Assembly: GCA_905182025.1 (NCBI GenBank)
Contig: CAJJAA010000023.1
Location: 1-64,000, forward strand
From: an uncultured OM182 clade bacterium
Lineage (GTDB): Bacteria > Pseudomonadota > Gammaproteobacteria > Pseudomonadales > Azotimanducaceae
DNA: 64,000 bases
Direction: 5' to 3'
A program made the translations under genes and the position numbers. Positions within the stretch are counted from its first letter, which is position 1. Every line of letters starts with the position of its first letter. Below the pieces are notes generated by a model. The model saw nothing but the letters and a program-made list of their open reading frames with translations. It searched no databases and had not been told where the DNA came from. Below, in pieces: positions 38,112-48,132 of this stretch.

Positions 38112-38815
38112 TTAAGCTGATCGGTTTCGATCTTGACGATACACTCTGGGATGTCGCACCTATTATTCGCAATGCAGAATCCCATTTAAACCAATGGCTC
38201 ATTGAGAATGTACCTGCACTTAAATTTGATGTCATATCCATGCGCGAACTTCGACATGAGATGCTTATCAAAGAGCCCCACCTAGTGAATCAGATTACTG
38301 AGATGAGGCGACGCCTGATCGAGCGCGCTATGTTACTCAGCGGTTTAGATAATCAGACCGCAGACCGATATTCTCATGATGCGATAGAGCAATTTCTGTT
38401 CGCACGAAATCAAATTACGCTGTTCGATGGCGCGGAAAACGCGCTATCGGTCTTAGAAAAACAGTATCGGCTTTGCGCGCTTTCCAACGGGAATGCCGAT
38501 ATCAACAGACTTGGCTTAAACCATCTGTTCGATTTCGCTTTCTCAGCAGAGCAAGTTGGTATGCCTAAACCGGCACCGGACTTGTTCTCTGCAGCACTTA
38601 ATCATAGCCAACTGTCTGCTGGACAGATGATTTACGTTGGTGACGACCCCAAGCTTGATGTTGACGCAGCAAAAAAGCTGGGAATCTATACGATATGGAT
38701 GGACCGAGGCACCAAGCCTCGCGGCGACTCTAAGCCAGACCAGACGATTACACGCATCGATGAACTGGCCGCGGCAGTCGACCAGATTCATTCTGATGCT
38801 GGCAGGCTCGGCTAA
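38108..38815 (+). CDS. HAD-superfamily hydrolase (YigB-like)
   Basis: A 235-residue phosphatase. Motif I is IGFDLDDTLWDV at the start, motif II CALSNGNAD near 123, the motif III lysine in GMPKPAPDLF and motif IV YVGDDPKLDVDAAKKLG near 177. E. coli YigB in the same position dephosphorylates FMN and sugar phosphates; the substrate here is inferred. Its ATG overlaps the xerC stop by four bases. Confidence 0.9.
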   Translation: MIKLIGFDLDDTLWDVAPIIRNAESHLNQWLIENVPALKFDVISMRELRHEMLIKEPHLVNQITEMRRRLIERAMLLSGLDNQTADRYSHDAIEQFLFARNQITLFDGAENALSVLEKQYRLCALSNGNADINRLGLNHLFDFAFSAEQVGMPKPAPDLFSAALNHSQLSAGQMIYVGDDPKLDVDAAKKLGIYTIWMDRGTKPRGDSKPDQTITRIDELAAAVDQIHSDAGRLG

Positions 38816-38951
38816 AAACAGCCACTTTTCGTTTCAATGTCGGCGTTCTAAGGCTGGAAATTAGCTGTTTTTTGTACCATGATAGTTTTCCTTGATTTTG
38901 CGCTTAATTCTAATGATCGGCCAATTCGATCGGTCTGACAGGGAGTTCACA

Positions 38952-41042
38952 ATGATAGATCAAAAATCAAACACGCCCTTGAGCCCGAAAAAACGCCAAT
39001 TCCAACCATTCATTACGATCGCTGCCGGTATTGGGCTAACGCTTTTATTAGGCCTTGGCAGTCAAGCAACATTGGCGAAATCGACTGAAAAAACGAGCAG
39101 CCACCATAAGGGTATGCACGCGTCATCGTCTGTTGAAGGCGTGGTTGGTATGCGAGTCGATGATTTTCAACTGCTGGATCACATGGGTGTAGCACACCGA
39201 CTTTTCTACTACAGCGACGCACCTGCAATTGTTGTCATGACGCAAGGCAATGGCTGCCCCATCGTCCGCAATGCAGTTCCTGCCTATCGTCAGGTTAGAG
39301 ATAACTATCAGGAACAGGGCGTAAAATTCTTTCTATTGAATTCTAATTTGCAGGACAACAAAACGACCATCGCGAAAGAAGTTGCCGATTTTGGCTTCGA
39401 TATACCTGTGCTTGTCGATGAAAACCAACTCGTGGGTGAATCCCTGAACGTGACGCGTACAGCAGAAGTTTTTGTTATCGACCCGAAATCTCGAAAAATC
39501 GTTTACCACGGGCCGGTAGATGATCGGCTTACCTATCAGAATCAGAAAGCGAAGGCAGAGTTTTCCTATTTGAGTGATGCCTTAGACGCCGTTATCGCAG
39601 GGGAAACAGTGAAGATCAGCCAAGTTGACGCACCTGGCTGTATCGTTAATTTTCCAGAAAGAGACAACAAAGAGAGGCACACCAATATCTCTTATCACGA
39701 CACCATTGCACCGATCCTCGAAGAGCGCTGTGTTGAATGCCATCAGGTTGGCGGCATCGGCCCTTGGGCAATGACAAGTTATGACATGATTAAGGGTTTC
39801 TCTCCGATGATTCGGGAAGTGATCCGCACCGACCGCATGCCGCCTTGGCATTCGGATCCGAATATTGGCAGCTTTCTGCATGACAGAAGTCTCACGAGCA
39901 AGGAAATCAAAACGTTGGTGCATTGGATTGAAGCCGGCTCACCTCGAGGCGAGGGCTATGACCCCTTGGCCGATCCACGTGAATCACTACCTGACTGGCC
40001 TCTCGGCGTGCCCGACCTAATTCTAACCGTGCCGTCCTTTGATGTCCCTGCTACCGGTGTCGTTGATTACCAACGACCCTATGTGGTTAATCCGTTAGAG
40101 GAAGGTAAATGGCTTCGCGCCAGCACGGTTAAAGTAGGCTCTAGAGAGTCAGTACACCATGTCTTAACAGGCTATTTGAAGGAGATACCCAAGAGCGGAC
40201 AAAGCAATGAAGTCCGCTGGGGTGCTTCTGTCGGTGGCTACGCAGTTGGCGCAGAATCAATGATCGCCAGAGAAGGACTTGGAACCTACATTCCAGCCGG
40301 TGGCGCAATCGGGCTACAAATGCACTACACGCCTTTTGGTCGAGAGGTTACCGATACAACTCAAATTGGCTTGTACTTTTATGATAAGCGGCCGCCCAGA
40401 ATGCTACGCAATTCTGTCATCATGGATTTTTCGATTGAAATCCCACCGGAAAAGGCCAATCACGCCGAGACCGCTTATCTTGAGTTCCCCAAAGATGCGG
40501 AGCTGTTTTATGCGTTTCCACATGCACACTATCGCGGCCAGTCTTCAACGTTAGCGATTCGTTATCCTGACGGCCGCGAAGAGATGATATTGTCTTTACC
40601 GAAGTATGATTTTAACTGGCAACGTGCCTACGAGTTTAAAGACCCTATCAAGGTTCCGGCGGGCGCAAAATTGATCGCGCGTTACACCTATGACAATTCG
40701 ACACAGAACGCTGCGAATCCAGATCCAAGCAAGAAAATCGTCTGGGGCGATCAATCATTTGAGGAAATGCTCTACACAGCAATTAGCTATCGATGGACCG
40801 ACGAAACCAGCGCTGATCAAAAGGGTGAATATCAAGAATTATTAAACGCTGGACGACTCTTCGGCATGCTGGACGACAATATCGATGAGTCGATACAGAA
40901 AGATGAAATTAGAGGTCGCGCTGGTCGACGCCTGGCGGGTAATTTTGATCGATTAGATCGAAACGGCGACGGCGCACTGAGCTGGCAAGAATATTCGGCC
41001 ATCTTTAAATCCAAGCCGAACGCCTCAACAGGCTCAGAATAG
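38952..41042 (+). CDS. Multidomain periplasmic protein: redoxin, haem c, PHM-like copper domain, EF-hand
   Basis: A 696-residue exported protein; ATG 38952 follows GGGAG, and a membrane/signal helix (ITIAAGIGLTLLLGLG) spans residues 21-36. Domain 1 (about 62-220) is thioredoxin-like with one cysteine in TQGNGCPIVRNA (Cys102), the peroxiredoxin-type position. Domain 2 has a single haem site CVECH at 260-264 with a candidate axial Met in RMPPWH (296). Domain 3 shows the ligand pattern of the copper type II ascorbate-dependent monooxygenases: VHH (402-403), QMHYTP (458), PHAHYRG (524, 526) and EEML (Met606), with spacings close to those of PHM. Domain 4 is one EF-hand, DRNGDGALSWQE (669-680). 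Homologues with parts of this layout are known in marine bacteria, but the substrate is unknown. A redox or hydroxylating enzyme is an inference. Confidence 0.75.
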   Translation: MIDQKSNTPLSPKKRQFQPFITIAAGIGLTLLLGLGSQATLAKSTEKTSSHHKGMHASSSVEGVVGMRVDDFQLLDHMGVAHRLFYYSDAPAIVVMTQGNGCPIVRNAVPAYRQVRDNYQEQGVKFFLLNSNLQDNKTTIAKEVADFGFDIPVLVDENQLVGESLNVTRTAEVFVIDPKSRKIVYHGPVDDRLTYQNQKAKAEFSYLSDALDAVIAGETVKISQVDAPGCIVNFPERDNKERHTNISYHDTIAPILEERCVECHQVGGIGPWAMTSYDMIKGFSPMIREVIRTDRMPPWHSDPNIGSFLHDRSLTSKEIKTLVHWIEAGSPRGEGYDPLADPRESLPDWPLGVPDLILTVPSFDVPATGVVDYQRPYVVNPLEEGKWLRASTVKVGSRESVHHVLTGYLKEIPKSGQSNEVRWGASVGGYAVGAESMIAREGLGTYIPAGGAIGLQMHYTPFGREVTDTTQIGLYFYDKRPPRMLRNSVIMDFSIEIPPEKANHAETAYLEFPKDAELFYAFPHAHYRGQSSTLAIRYPDGREEMILSLPKYDFNWQRAYEFKDPIKVPAGAKLIARYTYDNSTQNAANPDPSKKIVWGDQSFEEMLYTAISYRWTDETSADQKGEYQELLNAGRLFGMLDDNIDESIQKDEIRGRAGRRLAGNFDRLDRNGDGALSWQEYSAIFKSKPNASTGSE

Positions 41043-41098
41043 CTTTCGATTTTTCGTTAATTTTTTGCAGTTAGCGCTGACTAACCACTGGCATGAGG

Positions 41099-42469
41099 CT
41101 ATTGGGTCTCCTTGATAAGGGACTTGATGGCCTCAATATCCGCGTCCATTACTATCTTTCTCGTTTCACGACCTTTCAACACCTCAAGGCTAGGATGCGT
41201 TACCTCAACGCCGGGCAATGCTTGCGCCATAACATCATTGAACTTAGCGGGATGAGCAGTAGAAAGGCACACAAGTGGCACGTCAGCATCTATAACTTTC
41301 TCGGCTACAGAAATACCAACGGCAGTGTGAGGATCGACGAGATAGTTGAATGTCTCATAATATTTCTTAACAGTTTGTATGGTCTCTTCGTTAGAAACGG
41401 ATGCGGCAACAAAGTCTCTATCAAACCGCTCTGAATTAAAACGAAGTTCAGCACGACCCGTTTCGCTAAATTTCTTCATAAACTCAGTTAATTTTTCGGC
41501 ATTCTGGTCAAGCTTGTAAAAAAGGTATCGCTCAAAGTTGCTGGCAACCTGAATGTCCATTGCTGGACTATGAGTGAAGTTGACGTCACCTCTTTCATAA
41601 ATGCCGGTACGAAAGAATCTCGCCAGAATGTCATTGCTGTTCGTCGCAATGATGAGTCTTGCGATCGGCAATCCCATCTGCTTGGCGATATATCCAGCAA
41701 GCACATTGCCAAAGTTTCCAGTCGGCACACAAACGTCGAACTTTTTGGGTTGGCCAAGTTGATTGTATGCAGAAAAATAGTAAACCACTTGCGCTAGCAC
41801 TCTCGCCCAGTTGACCGAGTTAACCGCTGCAAGTTGATAACTGTCTTTGAATTCTAAGTCTGAAAAAATCGTTTTCAATAACGACTGACAATCATCGAAA
41901 CTACCGTTGATGCCAATGTTGTGAACGTTGGCATCGAGTACCGATGTCATTTGAAGTTCCTGCAATGGGCTTGTTTTGCCTTCAGGAAACATAATGTAGA
42001 CATCGATATTGTCTTTGCCTCGCACCCCAGCGATTGCAGCACTACCCGTATCGCCACTGGTTGCGCCGAGAATATTCACACGACTTCCCGACTCCTTCAG
42101 AATGTGTTCGAACACGTTACCTAAAAATTGAAGCGCAACATCCTTAAACGCCAGGGTTGGCCCATGGAACAGCTCTAGTATATTGATATCACCGATAGTC
42201 CTAAGAGGCACAATGTCGGGATGCGAAAAAGTCGCGTAGCTTTTATTAATAATCGCCTTAAGCTCGGACTCTTCGATATCGGTAATATAAAGCGACATAA
42301 CCTCGTAGGCGAGTTGGGCATAGGTAAGGTTTTTGAATTCCGGCAGGCATTGAGATACATCTGGAATGGATTCCGGCAACAACAGCCCACCGTCTGATGC
42401 TAATCCCATCATAACGGCTTGCTTGAAGGTCAATTGACTCACCTTGCCGCGGGTGCTCTGATATTTCAT
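41099..42469 (-). CDS. thrC: Threonine synthase
   Basis: PLP enzyme converting O-phosphohomoserine to threonine. The 456 residues begin MKYQSTRGKVSQLTFKQAVM, the long gammaproteobacterial form. The Schiff-base lysine is in HGPTLAFKDVALQFLG near 109, the phosphate loop in GATSGDTGSAAIAG near 147, and VPTGNFGNVLAGYIAK near 247. The partner thrB is at 56018; the usual upstream hom gene is not in the window. Confidence 0.97.
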   Translation of the reverse strand: MKYQSTRGKVSQLTFKQAVMMGLASDGGLLLPESIPDVSQCLPEFKNLTYAQLAYEVMSLYITDIEESELKAIINKSYATFSHPDIVPLRTIGDINILELFHGPTLAFKDVALQFLGNVFEHILKESGSRVNILGATSGDTGSAAIAGVRGKDNIDVYIMFPEGKTSPLQELQMTSVLDANVHNIGINGSFDDCQSLLKTIFSDLEFKDSYQLAAVNSVNWARVLAQVVYYFSAYNQLGQPKKFDVCVPTGNFGNVLAGYIAKQMGLPIARLIIATNSNDILARFFRTGIYERGDVNFTHSPAMDIQVASNFERYLFYKLDQNAEKLTEFMKKFSETGRAELRFNSERFDRDFVAASVSNEETIQTVKKYYETFNYLVDPHTAVGISVAEKVIDADVPLVCLSTAHPAKFNDVMAQALPGVEVTHPSLEVLKGRETRKIVMDADIEAIKSLIKETQ

Positions 42470-42791
42470 GCGATGTCCATTCGTTTACTTGGGGTCAGAT
42501 TATAGAGTGCAACCGTTGCGGTTGAAATTCCGATTTTGTATTAGTGCTATAACTGGAATCACCTTGTACCTGTTTAGGTCGCCTTGGCAGCTTGATTATC
42601 GATTGACCTCTTAAGTAAATCCACTATGTGGGCAGCAAGTATAAACATCGCGTTTAAGATTAAGCGGTGCGCGCCCATTAGCGACCGATCAGGATTGAAG
42701 GTCGTCAAAAAAAAAGGGGTGCAAAAGCACCCCTTGGTATTTCGATTTAACTTTGGTGCGGTATAAAAGCTTAGACATTCACAAACCTAAG
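42470..42791. other. Spacer between thrC and the P-II gene
   Basis: About 320 bases. Apart from the P-II terminator at 42707-42735, no gene or clear promoter was seen; the thrC promoter must lie here. Confidence 0.4.
42707..42735 (-). terminator. Intrinsic terminator of the P-II gene
   Basis: On the minus strand AAGGGGTGC / GCACCCCTT, a 9-bp stem with a TTTT loop, followed by nine T, about 55 bases past the P-II stop. Confidence 0.92.
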
Positions 42792-43680
<889 letters not shown>

Positions 43681-45261
43681 ATGCCAGTGGCGACTATCTA
43701 CTCCAGAGCCCAAGTGGGAATCGATGCCCCTGTTGTTACGGTAGAAGCTGATATTAGCAGCGGTCTGCCTCAAACAGTGATTGTTGGATTACCAGAGGCA
43801 ACCGTGCGAGAAAGCAAAGACAGAGTCAAGGCAGCCATCATAAACTCTGGATTTCAGATGCCCTCGCGCAAAGTGACAATAAATCTTGCGCCTGCAGATC
43901 TGCCGAAGCAGGGCGGCCGCTATGACCTAGCCATTGCGCTCGTCATTCTTGCCGCAAGTCATCAAATTCCGATCGACCCACTGCAACAATTTGAAGCACT
44001 CGGTGAGTTGGCACTGAACGGTTCTGTCAGAGGCGTTAAAGGAATCCTACCCGCCACACTGCAAAATCAGAGCACCTCACGTGAACTGATCATTCCAACA
44101 AGTAACGCATCAGAAGCAGCGCTTGCACCTTCACAGCAGGTTCTGATGACAGATAGTCTGCTCGGTGTTGTTGCCCATCTAACAGGGTCTTCAAAGATGA
44201 GCGGCCCGAAACGGCAGTCAAAGCGAGCTTCAGAACATTTTACAGCTGGCACTTCAGTAAAACTAACCTCTATGGAGACAATCAGTCAGGATTCAGACAA
44301 ACCTCTTTTGTCGGACGTGCGGGGGCAGCATATGGCCAAGCGCGCGCTGGTCATTGCCGCCGCGGGTGGGCATAACATTTTACTCTTGGGGCCACCTGGC
44401 ACCGGCAAATCAATGCTGGCGAGCCGCCTCTCGGGCTTATTACCCAATATGAGTGATCACGAGGCTTTGGAGCTTGCGTGTATCCGCTCTATATCGAACG
44501 AGTTGCCGGATCATCACCATTGGCATAAACGGCCGTATAGAGCCCCGCATCATACGGCTTCTGCCGCCGCTTTAGTGGGCGGCGGTAATCCACCCAAGCC
44601 AGGAGAAATATCGTTGGCTCATAACGGCGTATTGTTCCTTGATGAGTTGCCCGAATTTTCGCGCCAAGTCTTAGAAGTGCTTAGAGAACCCCTAGAGTCC
44701 AGACACATCGTGATTAGCAGAGCCAATAATCACGTGACCTATCCGGCCGGGTTTCAACTTGTCGCAGCGATGAACCCGTGCCCCTGCGGCTACTTGAGTG
44801 AGCAAACCAGTATGGGCAGGGACCGATGCCGCTGCACTGTTGATCAGATATTACGGTATCGACACCGTGTCTCTGGCCCGCTAATGGACAGAATCGACTT
44901 ACACGTTGACGTCCCCACGCTTGCAAGAGGCACCTTCTCTGATCCTCAATTAAAAGGGGATATAAGAGAACATTACCTGGCCGAAACGATGATTCGAGAT
45001 GCGCGAAAACGCATGCGGAACAGGGGACGTACTAACGCCCAACTGTCATCTAAAGAAGTCGAGGCACAGTGCTTATTAGAAAGTCAGGGGCAGAAGCTAT
45101 TGGACGATGCTGTCCATCAGCTTGGGTATTCCGCACGAGGCTATTACAAGGTGTTGAAAATTGCCCTTACCATTGCCGATCTTGAGGGCGCTGACCAAAT
45201 CAGCTCATCCCATCTGAGTGAGGCTCTAAATCTAAGGCGATTGGATCGTTTGGAAATGTGA
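43681..45261 (+). CDS. comM: YifB/ComM family Mg-chelatase-like AAA+ ATPase
   Basis: A 526-residue AAA+ helicase of the ComM family, which drives branch migration during natural transformation in Haemophilus and Vibrio. The N-terminal Lon-like domain (VTVEADISSGLPQTVIVGLP) is followed by Walker A GPPGTGKSM near 238, Walker B GVLFLDELPEFSR near 320, the zinc-like CPCGY and CRC region near 365-380, and the C-terminal helical domain. Presence alone does not show competence. Confidence 0.94.
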   Translation: MPVATIYSRAQVGIDAPVVTVEADISSGLPQTVIVGLPEATVRESKDRVKAAIINSGFQMPSRKVTINLAPADLPKQGGRYDLAIALVILAASHQIPIDPLQQFEALGELALNGSVRGVKGILPATLQNQSTSRELIIPTSNASEAALAPSQQVLMTDSLLGVVAHLTGSSKMSGPKRQSKRASEHFTAGTSVKLTSMETISQDSDKPLLSDVRGQHMAKRALVIAAAGGHNILLLGPPGTGKSMLASRLSGLLPNMSDHEALELACIRSISNELPDHHHWHKRPYRAPHHTASAAALVGGGNPPKPGEISLAHNGVLFLDELPEFSRQVLEVLREPLESRHIVISRANNHVTYPAGFQLVAAMNPCPCGYLSEQTSMGRDRCRCTVDQILRYRHRVSGPLMDRIDLHVDVPTLARGTFSDPQLKGDIREHYLAETMIRDARKRMRNRGRTNAQLSSKEVEAQCLLESQGQKLLDDAVHQLGYSARGYYKVLKIALTIADLEGADQISSSHLSEALNLRRLDRLEM

Positions 45262-45274
45262 TGTTCAATATAAG

Positions 45275-45320
45275 CCGAATCAGCGGCGCCACTTCTGGAA
45301 CTGCACGATCACTGATTCGG
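45275..45320. terminator. Hairpin between convergent comM and cytochrome c5
   Basis: CCGAATCAG at 45275 and CTGATTCGG at 45312 form a perfect 9-bp inverted repeat with a 28-base loop. T-runs are weak on both sides, so termination strength is uncertain. Confidence 0.45.
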
Positions 45321-45338
45321 TGTGACTATATGTTTCTC

Positions 45339-45755
45339 TTAATTTACTGAATCTACCATATAGTCAACGATCGCAATAATGTCGTCGTCACTACAGGTAA
45401 AACACATGCCTTTGGCTGGCATTGCAGGCGGTAATCCATTGATACCGCTCTGATAGAGCACGTCCATACCCTTAGCAATTCTCGGACTCCAAGCGTCTTT
45501 ATCACCAAGCTTTGGCGCTCCAGCGATACCGGCCGCATGGCAGGTCGCACAGGTCTTGTCGTAATTGGTTTTAGCACCACCTGAGTCAGCACTCGCCATA
45601 ACCATGGCACCAGAGTTACTCGCGCAATCTTCGCCCTGTAAGCAAATACCACCGCTCTTCTTGATTCTCTCAGCTATTTCGTTCTCAACAGTCCCCGCCG
45701 CAACCATCATCGGAAGTGCACAGAGGGACAACAATAAAATTCCAATCTTTTTCAC
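45339..45755 (-). CDS. Cytochrome c5-like monohaem cytochrome
   Basis: A 138-residue secreted cytochrome. A signal peptide (MKKIGILLLSLCALPMMVAA) is cleaved near residue 20. The haem site is CATCHAAG near 89-93 and the axial methionine lies in PPAMPAKGMCFTCSDDD. The extra CFTC pair near the C-terminus and a CLQGEDC pair upstream of the haem are typical of the c5 family. It probably shuttles electrons in the periplasm to a terminal oxidase. Confidence 0.9.
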   Translation of the reverse strand: MKKIGILLLSLCALPMMVAAGTVENEIAERIKKSGGICLQGEDCASNSGAMVMASADSGGAKTNYDKTCATCHAAGIAGAPKLGDKDAWSPRIAKGMDVLYQSGINGLPPAMPAKGMCFTCSDDDIIAIVDYMVDSVN

Positions 45756-45841
45756 GCTACTTACTCAACATACTAGTTAAAAATCGCGCGCATTATATCC
45801 TATTTAATACGCAATATCACTCAGCATTAATAACTCAGGCG

Positions 45842-47377
45842 CTAGCCTGTGCCACTCCAATTCTTGTCTTCATATTCTCTGTTCGACGTAAATTGAAATA
45901 CGCTTGATGTGCCACCTTCTACGACAGATTGTTCTGACACAAGCGTCAATACAGCCCGATCCCGAAACTCCAACAAAGAATCTGAACCAATATTTACCAT
46001 CGAGCTACGTAATTTATAAAGTGTCGTATCGAGCACATCCGCAAGCGGCCCAACGAGCGGTACGAACGCGTCCACGCCCTCTTCAAAGACCATTTTTCGC
46101 GTGCTCATACCATCGTCGTAACGCTGCCAGTTTTGCGCACGCAGGGTACCTTCACCCCAATAAGGTTTGTACATTTGACCATTAATCGTCGTTTTTGGCG
46201 TCGGGCTTTCATTTGTCATCGCAAAATATCGCCCCATCATCACGAAATCAGCCCCCATCGCCAAAGCGATAACGACCTGAGTATCATTAGCTAAGCCACC
46301 ATCAGAGCATATTGGAATATAGATGCCCGTCTTCTCGAAATACGCGTCCCTTCTTGCCGCAACTTCCAGTAAGGCTGAGGCTTGGCCACGCCCAACGCCT
46401 TTCTGCTCCCGAGTGATGCAGATGGAACCGCCACCAATCCCTACCTTAATAAAGTCTACGCCGGCTACCTCAACCAGATAATCGAAACCTTCAGCGGAAA
46501 CAACATTGCCACCGCCAATAATAATTTTTTCACCGAAGTTCTCCCGAATCCACTGGGTTCCCTCCATTTGATACTCAGTAAAGCCATCGGAAGAATCAAA
46601 ACACAGCGCATCGGCACCAGCCTCAAGTAATGCCGGTACTCTCTCCTTGTAATCATGGGTATTAATTGCCGCACCCACACAAAGACGTTTCGACTCATCA
46701 AGCAGCTCCATTGGATGACGCTGATGGTCGACATAATCTTTCTTAAACACTAATGCAATTAAGCACCCTTTATTATTAACGATCGGCAGACAGTCTTTCT
46801 TATGTTGGTGCAGTAGTTCGTTAGCTTCCCGAAGACTTATGCCTTCATTGCCATGAATAACGTCAGAGTAGGGCGTCATATGCTCTCCTACAGTACGCTG
46901 TAGATCGTCTTCAAACTCCCAAAAGTCTTTATCCGTAATTATTCCTTGTAATTTCCCGGTCGCAGTACCGTCATCCGTGACCGGCACCGTCGAGTGTCCC
47001 GTTCGATTCATTAGCTCAGTCACCTCGGCAAGAGTCGTATTCATTTGCACATTTGAATCGCTCTGAACAAAACCGGCCTTGTGTGATTTTACTTGCCGCA
47101 CCATTTCTACCTGCGTTTCGATCGGCTGCGAACAAAAAATGAATCCCAGTCCGCCTTGACGAGCTAAAGCGATAGAAAGCTGGGTGCCCGAAACAGCCTG
47201 CATGCAGGCCGACACTACTGGGATGTTAAGCTTTAATCGGCCCGTCTTTTGTTTCGCAAATGAACCTAGTGGTGTGCCTAGATCAACTAAGTCTGCACGC
47301 TGTCCTTTGCGTGTTAGTCTCGGAATTAATAGATACTCAGAAAATGTACGGGAAGTATCTTCCAATATTGTTGCCAT
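45842..47377 (-). CDS. guaB: IMP dehydrogenase family protein (variant type)
   Basis: About 511 residues from ATG 47377, seven bases after GGAGA; an upstream TTG overlaps that ribosome site. The layout is IMPDH: a TIM barrel interrupted by a CBS pair at about 95-220 (GHSTVPVTDDGTATGKLQGI, DCLPIVNNKGCLIALV). The catalytic cysteine is in KVGIGGGSICITREQ near 315 and the flap has NWQRYDDG. Differences from the E. coli type, such as GVGRGQASALLEVAARRD, DSSDGFTEYQ and FEEGVDAFVP, place it in the IMPDH subfamily seen in Firmicutes, Bacteroides and scattered proteobacteria. Whether it is the only IMPDH of the cell cannot be seen. Confidence 0.85.
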   Translation of the reverse strand: MATILEDTSRTFSEYLLIPRLTRKGQRADLVDLGTPLGSFAKQKTGRLKLNIPVVSACMQAVSGTQLSIALARQGGLGFIFCSQPIETQVEMVRQVKSHKAGFVQSDSNVQMNTTLAEVTELMNRTGHSTVPVTDDGTATGKLQGIITDKDFWEFEDDLQRTVGEHMTPYSDVIHGNEGISLREANELLHQHKKDCLPIVNNKGCLIALVFKKDYVDHQRHPMELLDESKRLCVGAAINTHDYKERVPALLEAGADALCFDSSDGFTEYQMEGTQWIRENFGEKIIIGGGNVVSAEGFDYLVEVAGVDFIKVGIGGGSICITREQKGVGRGQASALLEVAARRDAYFEKTGIYIPICSDGGLANDTQVVIALAMGADFVMMGRYFAMTNESPTPKTTINGQMYKPYWGEGTLRAQNWQRYDDGMSTRKMVFEEGVDAFVPLVGPLADVLDTTLYKLRSSMVNIGSDSLLEFRDRAVLTLVSEQSVVEGGTSSVFQFTSNREYEDKNWSGTG

Positions 47378-47808
47378 TAGGTTCTCCAAAAATCACAGTG
47401 AATCAACAAAGCGAACCGCTGAACGTTCAAGCGTTCTGATTGTTGGTACTTACTAAAAATTACCAGGGGGTATGGCGTACTTGAAGGGTAGACCTGTAGA
47501 TAGGTCTTCGCTTGGAGCAAGATTTTGTCATAAATCTTACTGTAATTTGGGTCGTCTGATTTCGCCATGGCGAATTCTAGTTGAATCCCCGAAGCTATTC
47601 AACGATTGCCCGTCATCATACGCTGTCTCTGTTCGCGATATTGTTCACTGTGTTGTTCTCGACATGGTTCTCGACACCCTGAAAAATCAGCGCGCCAGAG
47701 CACATTTTTAAGCCAATACATTACTTTTTGTACATAAACTATTGATATTAGTATATATTCTCGTAGTATAGCGATTTAGAACGTGAAGCGGACAAGTGAA
47801 AGAAAAGT
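47378..47808. other. Divergent spacer between the IMPDH gene and ihfB
   Basis: About 430 bases. It holds an inverted repeat AGACCT / AGGTCT near 47490 and an A/T-rich promoter region before ihfB; no protein gene is supported. Confidence 0.4.
47742..47769 (+). promoter_or_regulatory. Candidate sigma-70 promoter of ihfB
   Basis: TTGATA at 47742 and TAGTAT at 47764 are separated by 16 bases and lie 40 bases before the ihfB ATG, in an A/T-rich stretch. Confidence 0.5.
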
Positions 47809-48132
47809 ATGAATAAATCCGAACTCATAAAACGGATGTCAGATCAACTCGACCAACTTACGAGCCGAGATGTCGACCTTGCCGTTCATACGATCATCGA
47901 AATTATGTCTGACTGCCTCGCTTCCGGAGATAGAATTGAGATTCGGGGTTTCGGGACATTCTCAAACCACTATCGCAAGCCGAGGAATGTGCGCAACCCG
48001 AAGACCGGAGAAGTCGGCATTCACAAGCCAGGTAAATTTGTTCCACACTTTAAGCCCGGCAAAGAACTCAAACGAAGAGTCGATGAGTCTCGCAGCGAAG
48101 AAGAAGAAGCGACAACCCAAAGCGCGCTCTAA
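47809..48132 (+). CDS. ihfB: Integration host factor beta subunit
   Basis: A 107-residue DNA-bending protein. [17 protein letters not shown] and [20 protein letters not shown] match IhfB, with the intercalating proline arm NPKTGE and the C-terminal [15 protein letters not shown] hydrophilic acidic tail of about 13 residues extends beyond the E. coli form. In many relatives ihfB follows rpsA; here it is isolated and overlaps the end of the convergent acyl-CoA synthetase gene by four bases. Confidence 0.92.
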   Translation: MNKSELIKRMSDQLDQLTSRDVDLAVHTIIEIMSDCLASGDRIEIRGFGTFSNHYRKPRNVRNPKTGEVGIHKPGKFVPHFKPGKELKRRVDESRSEEEEATTQSAL

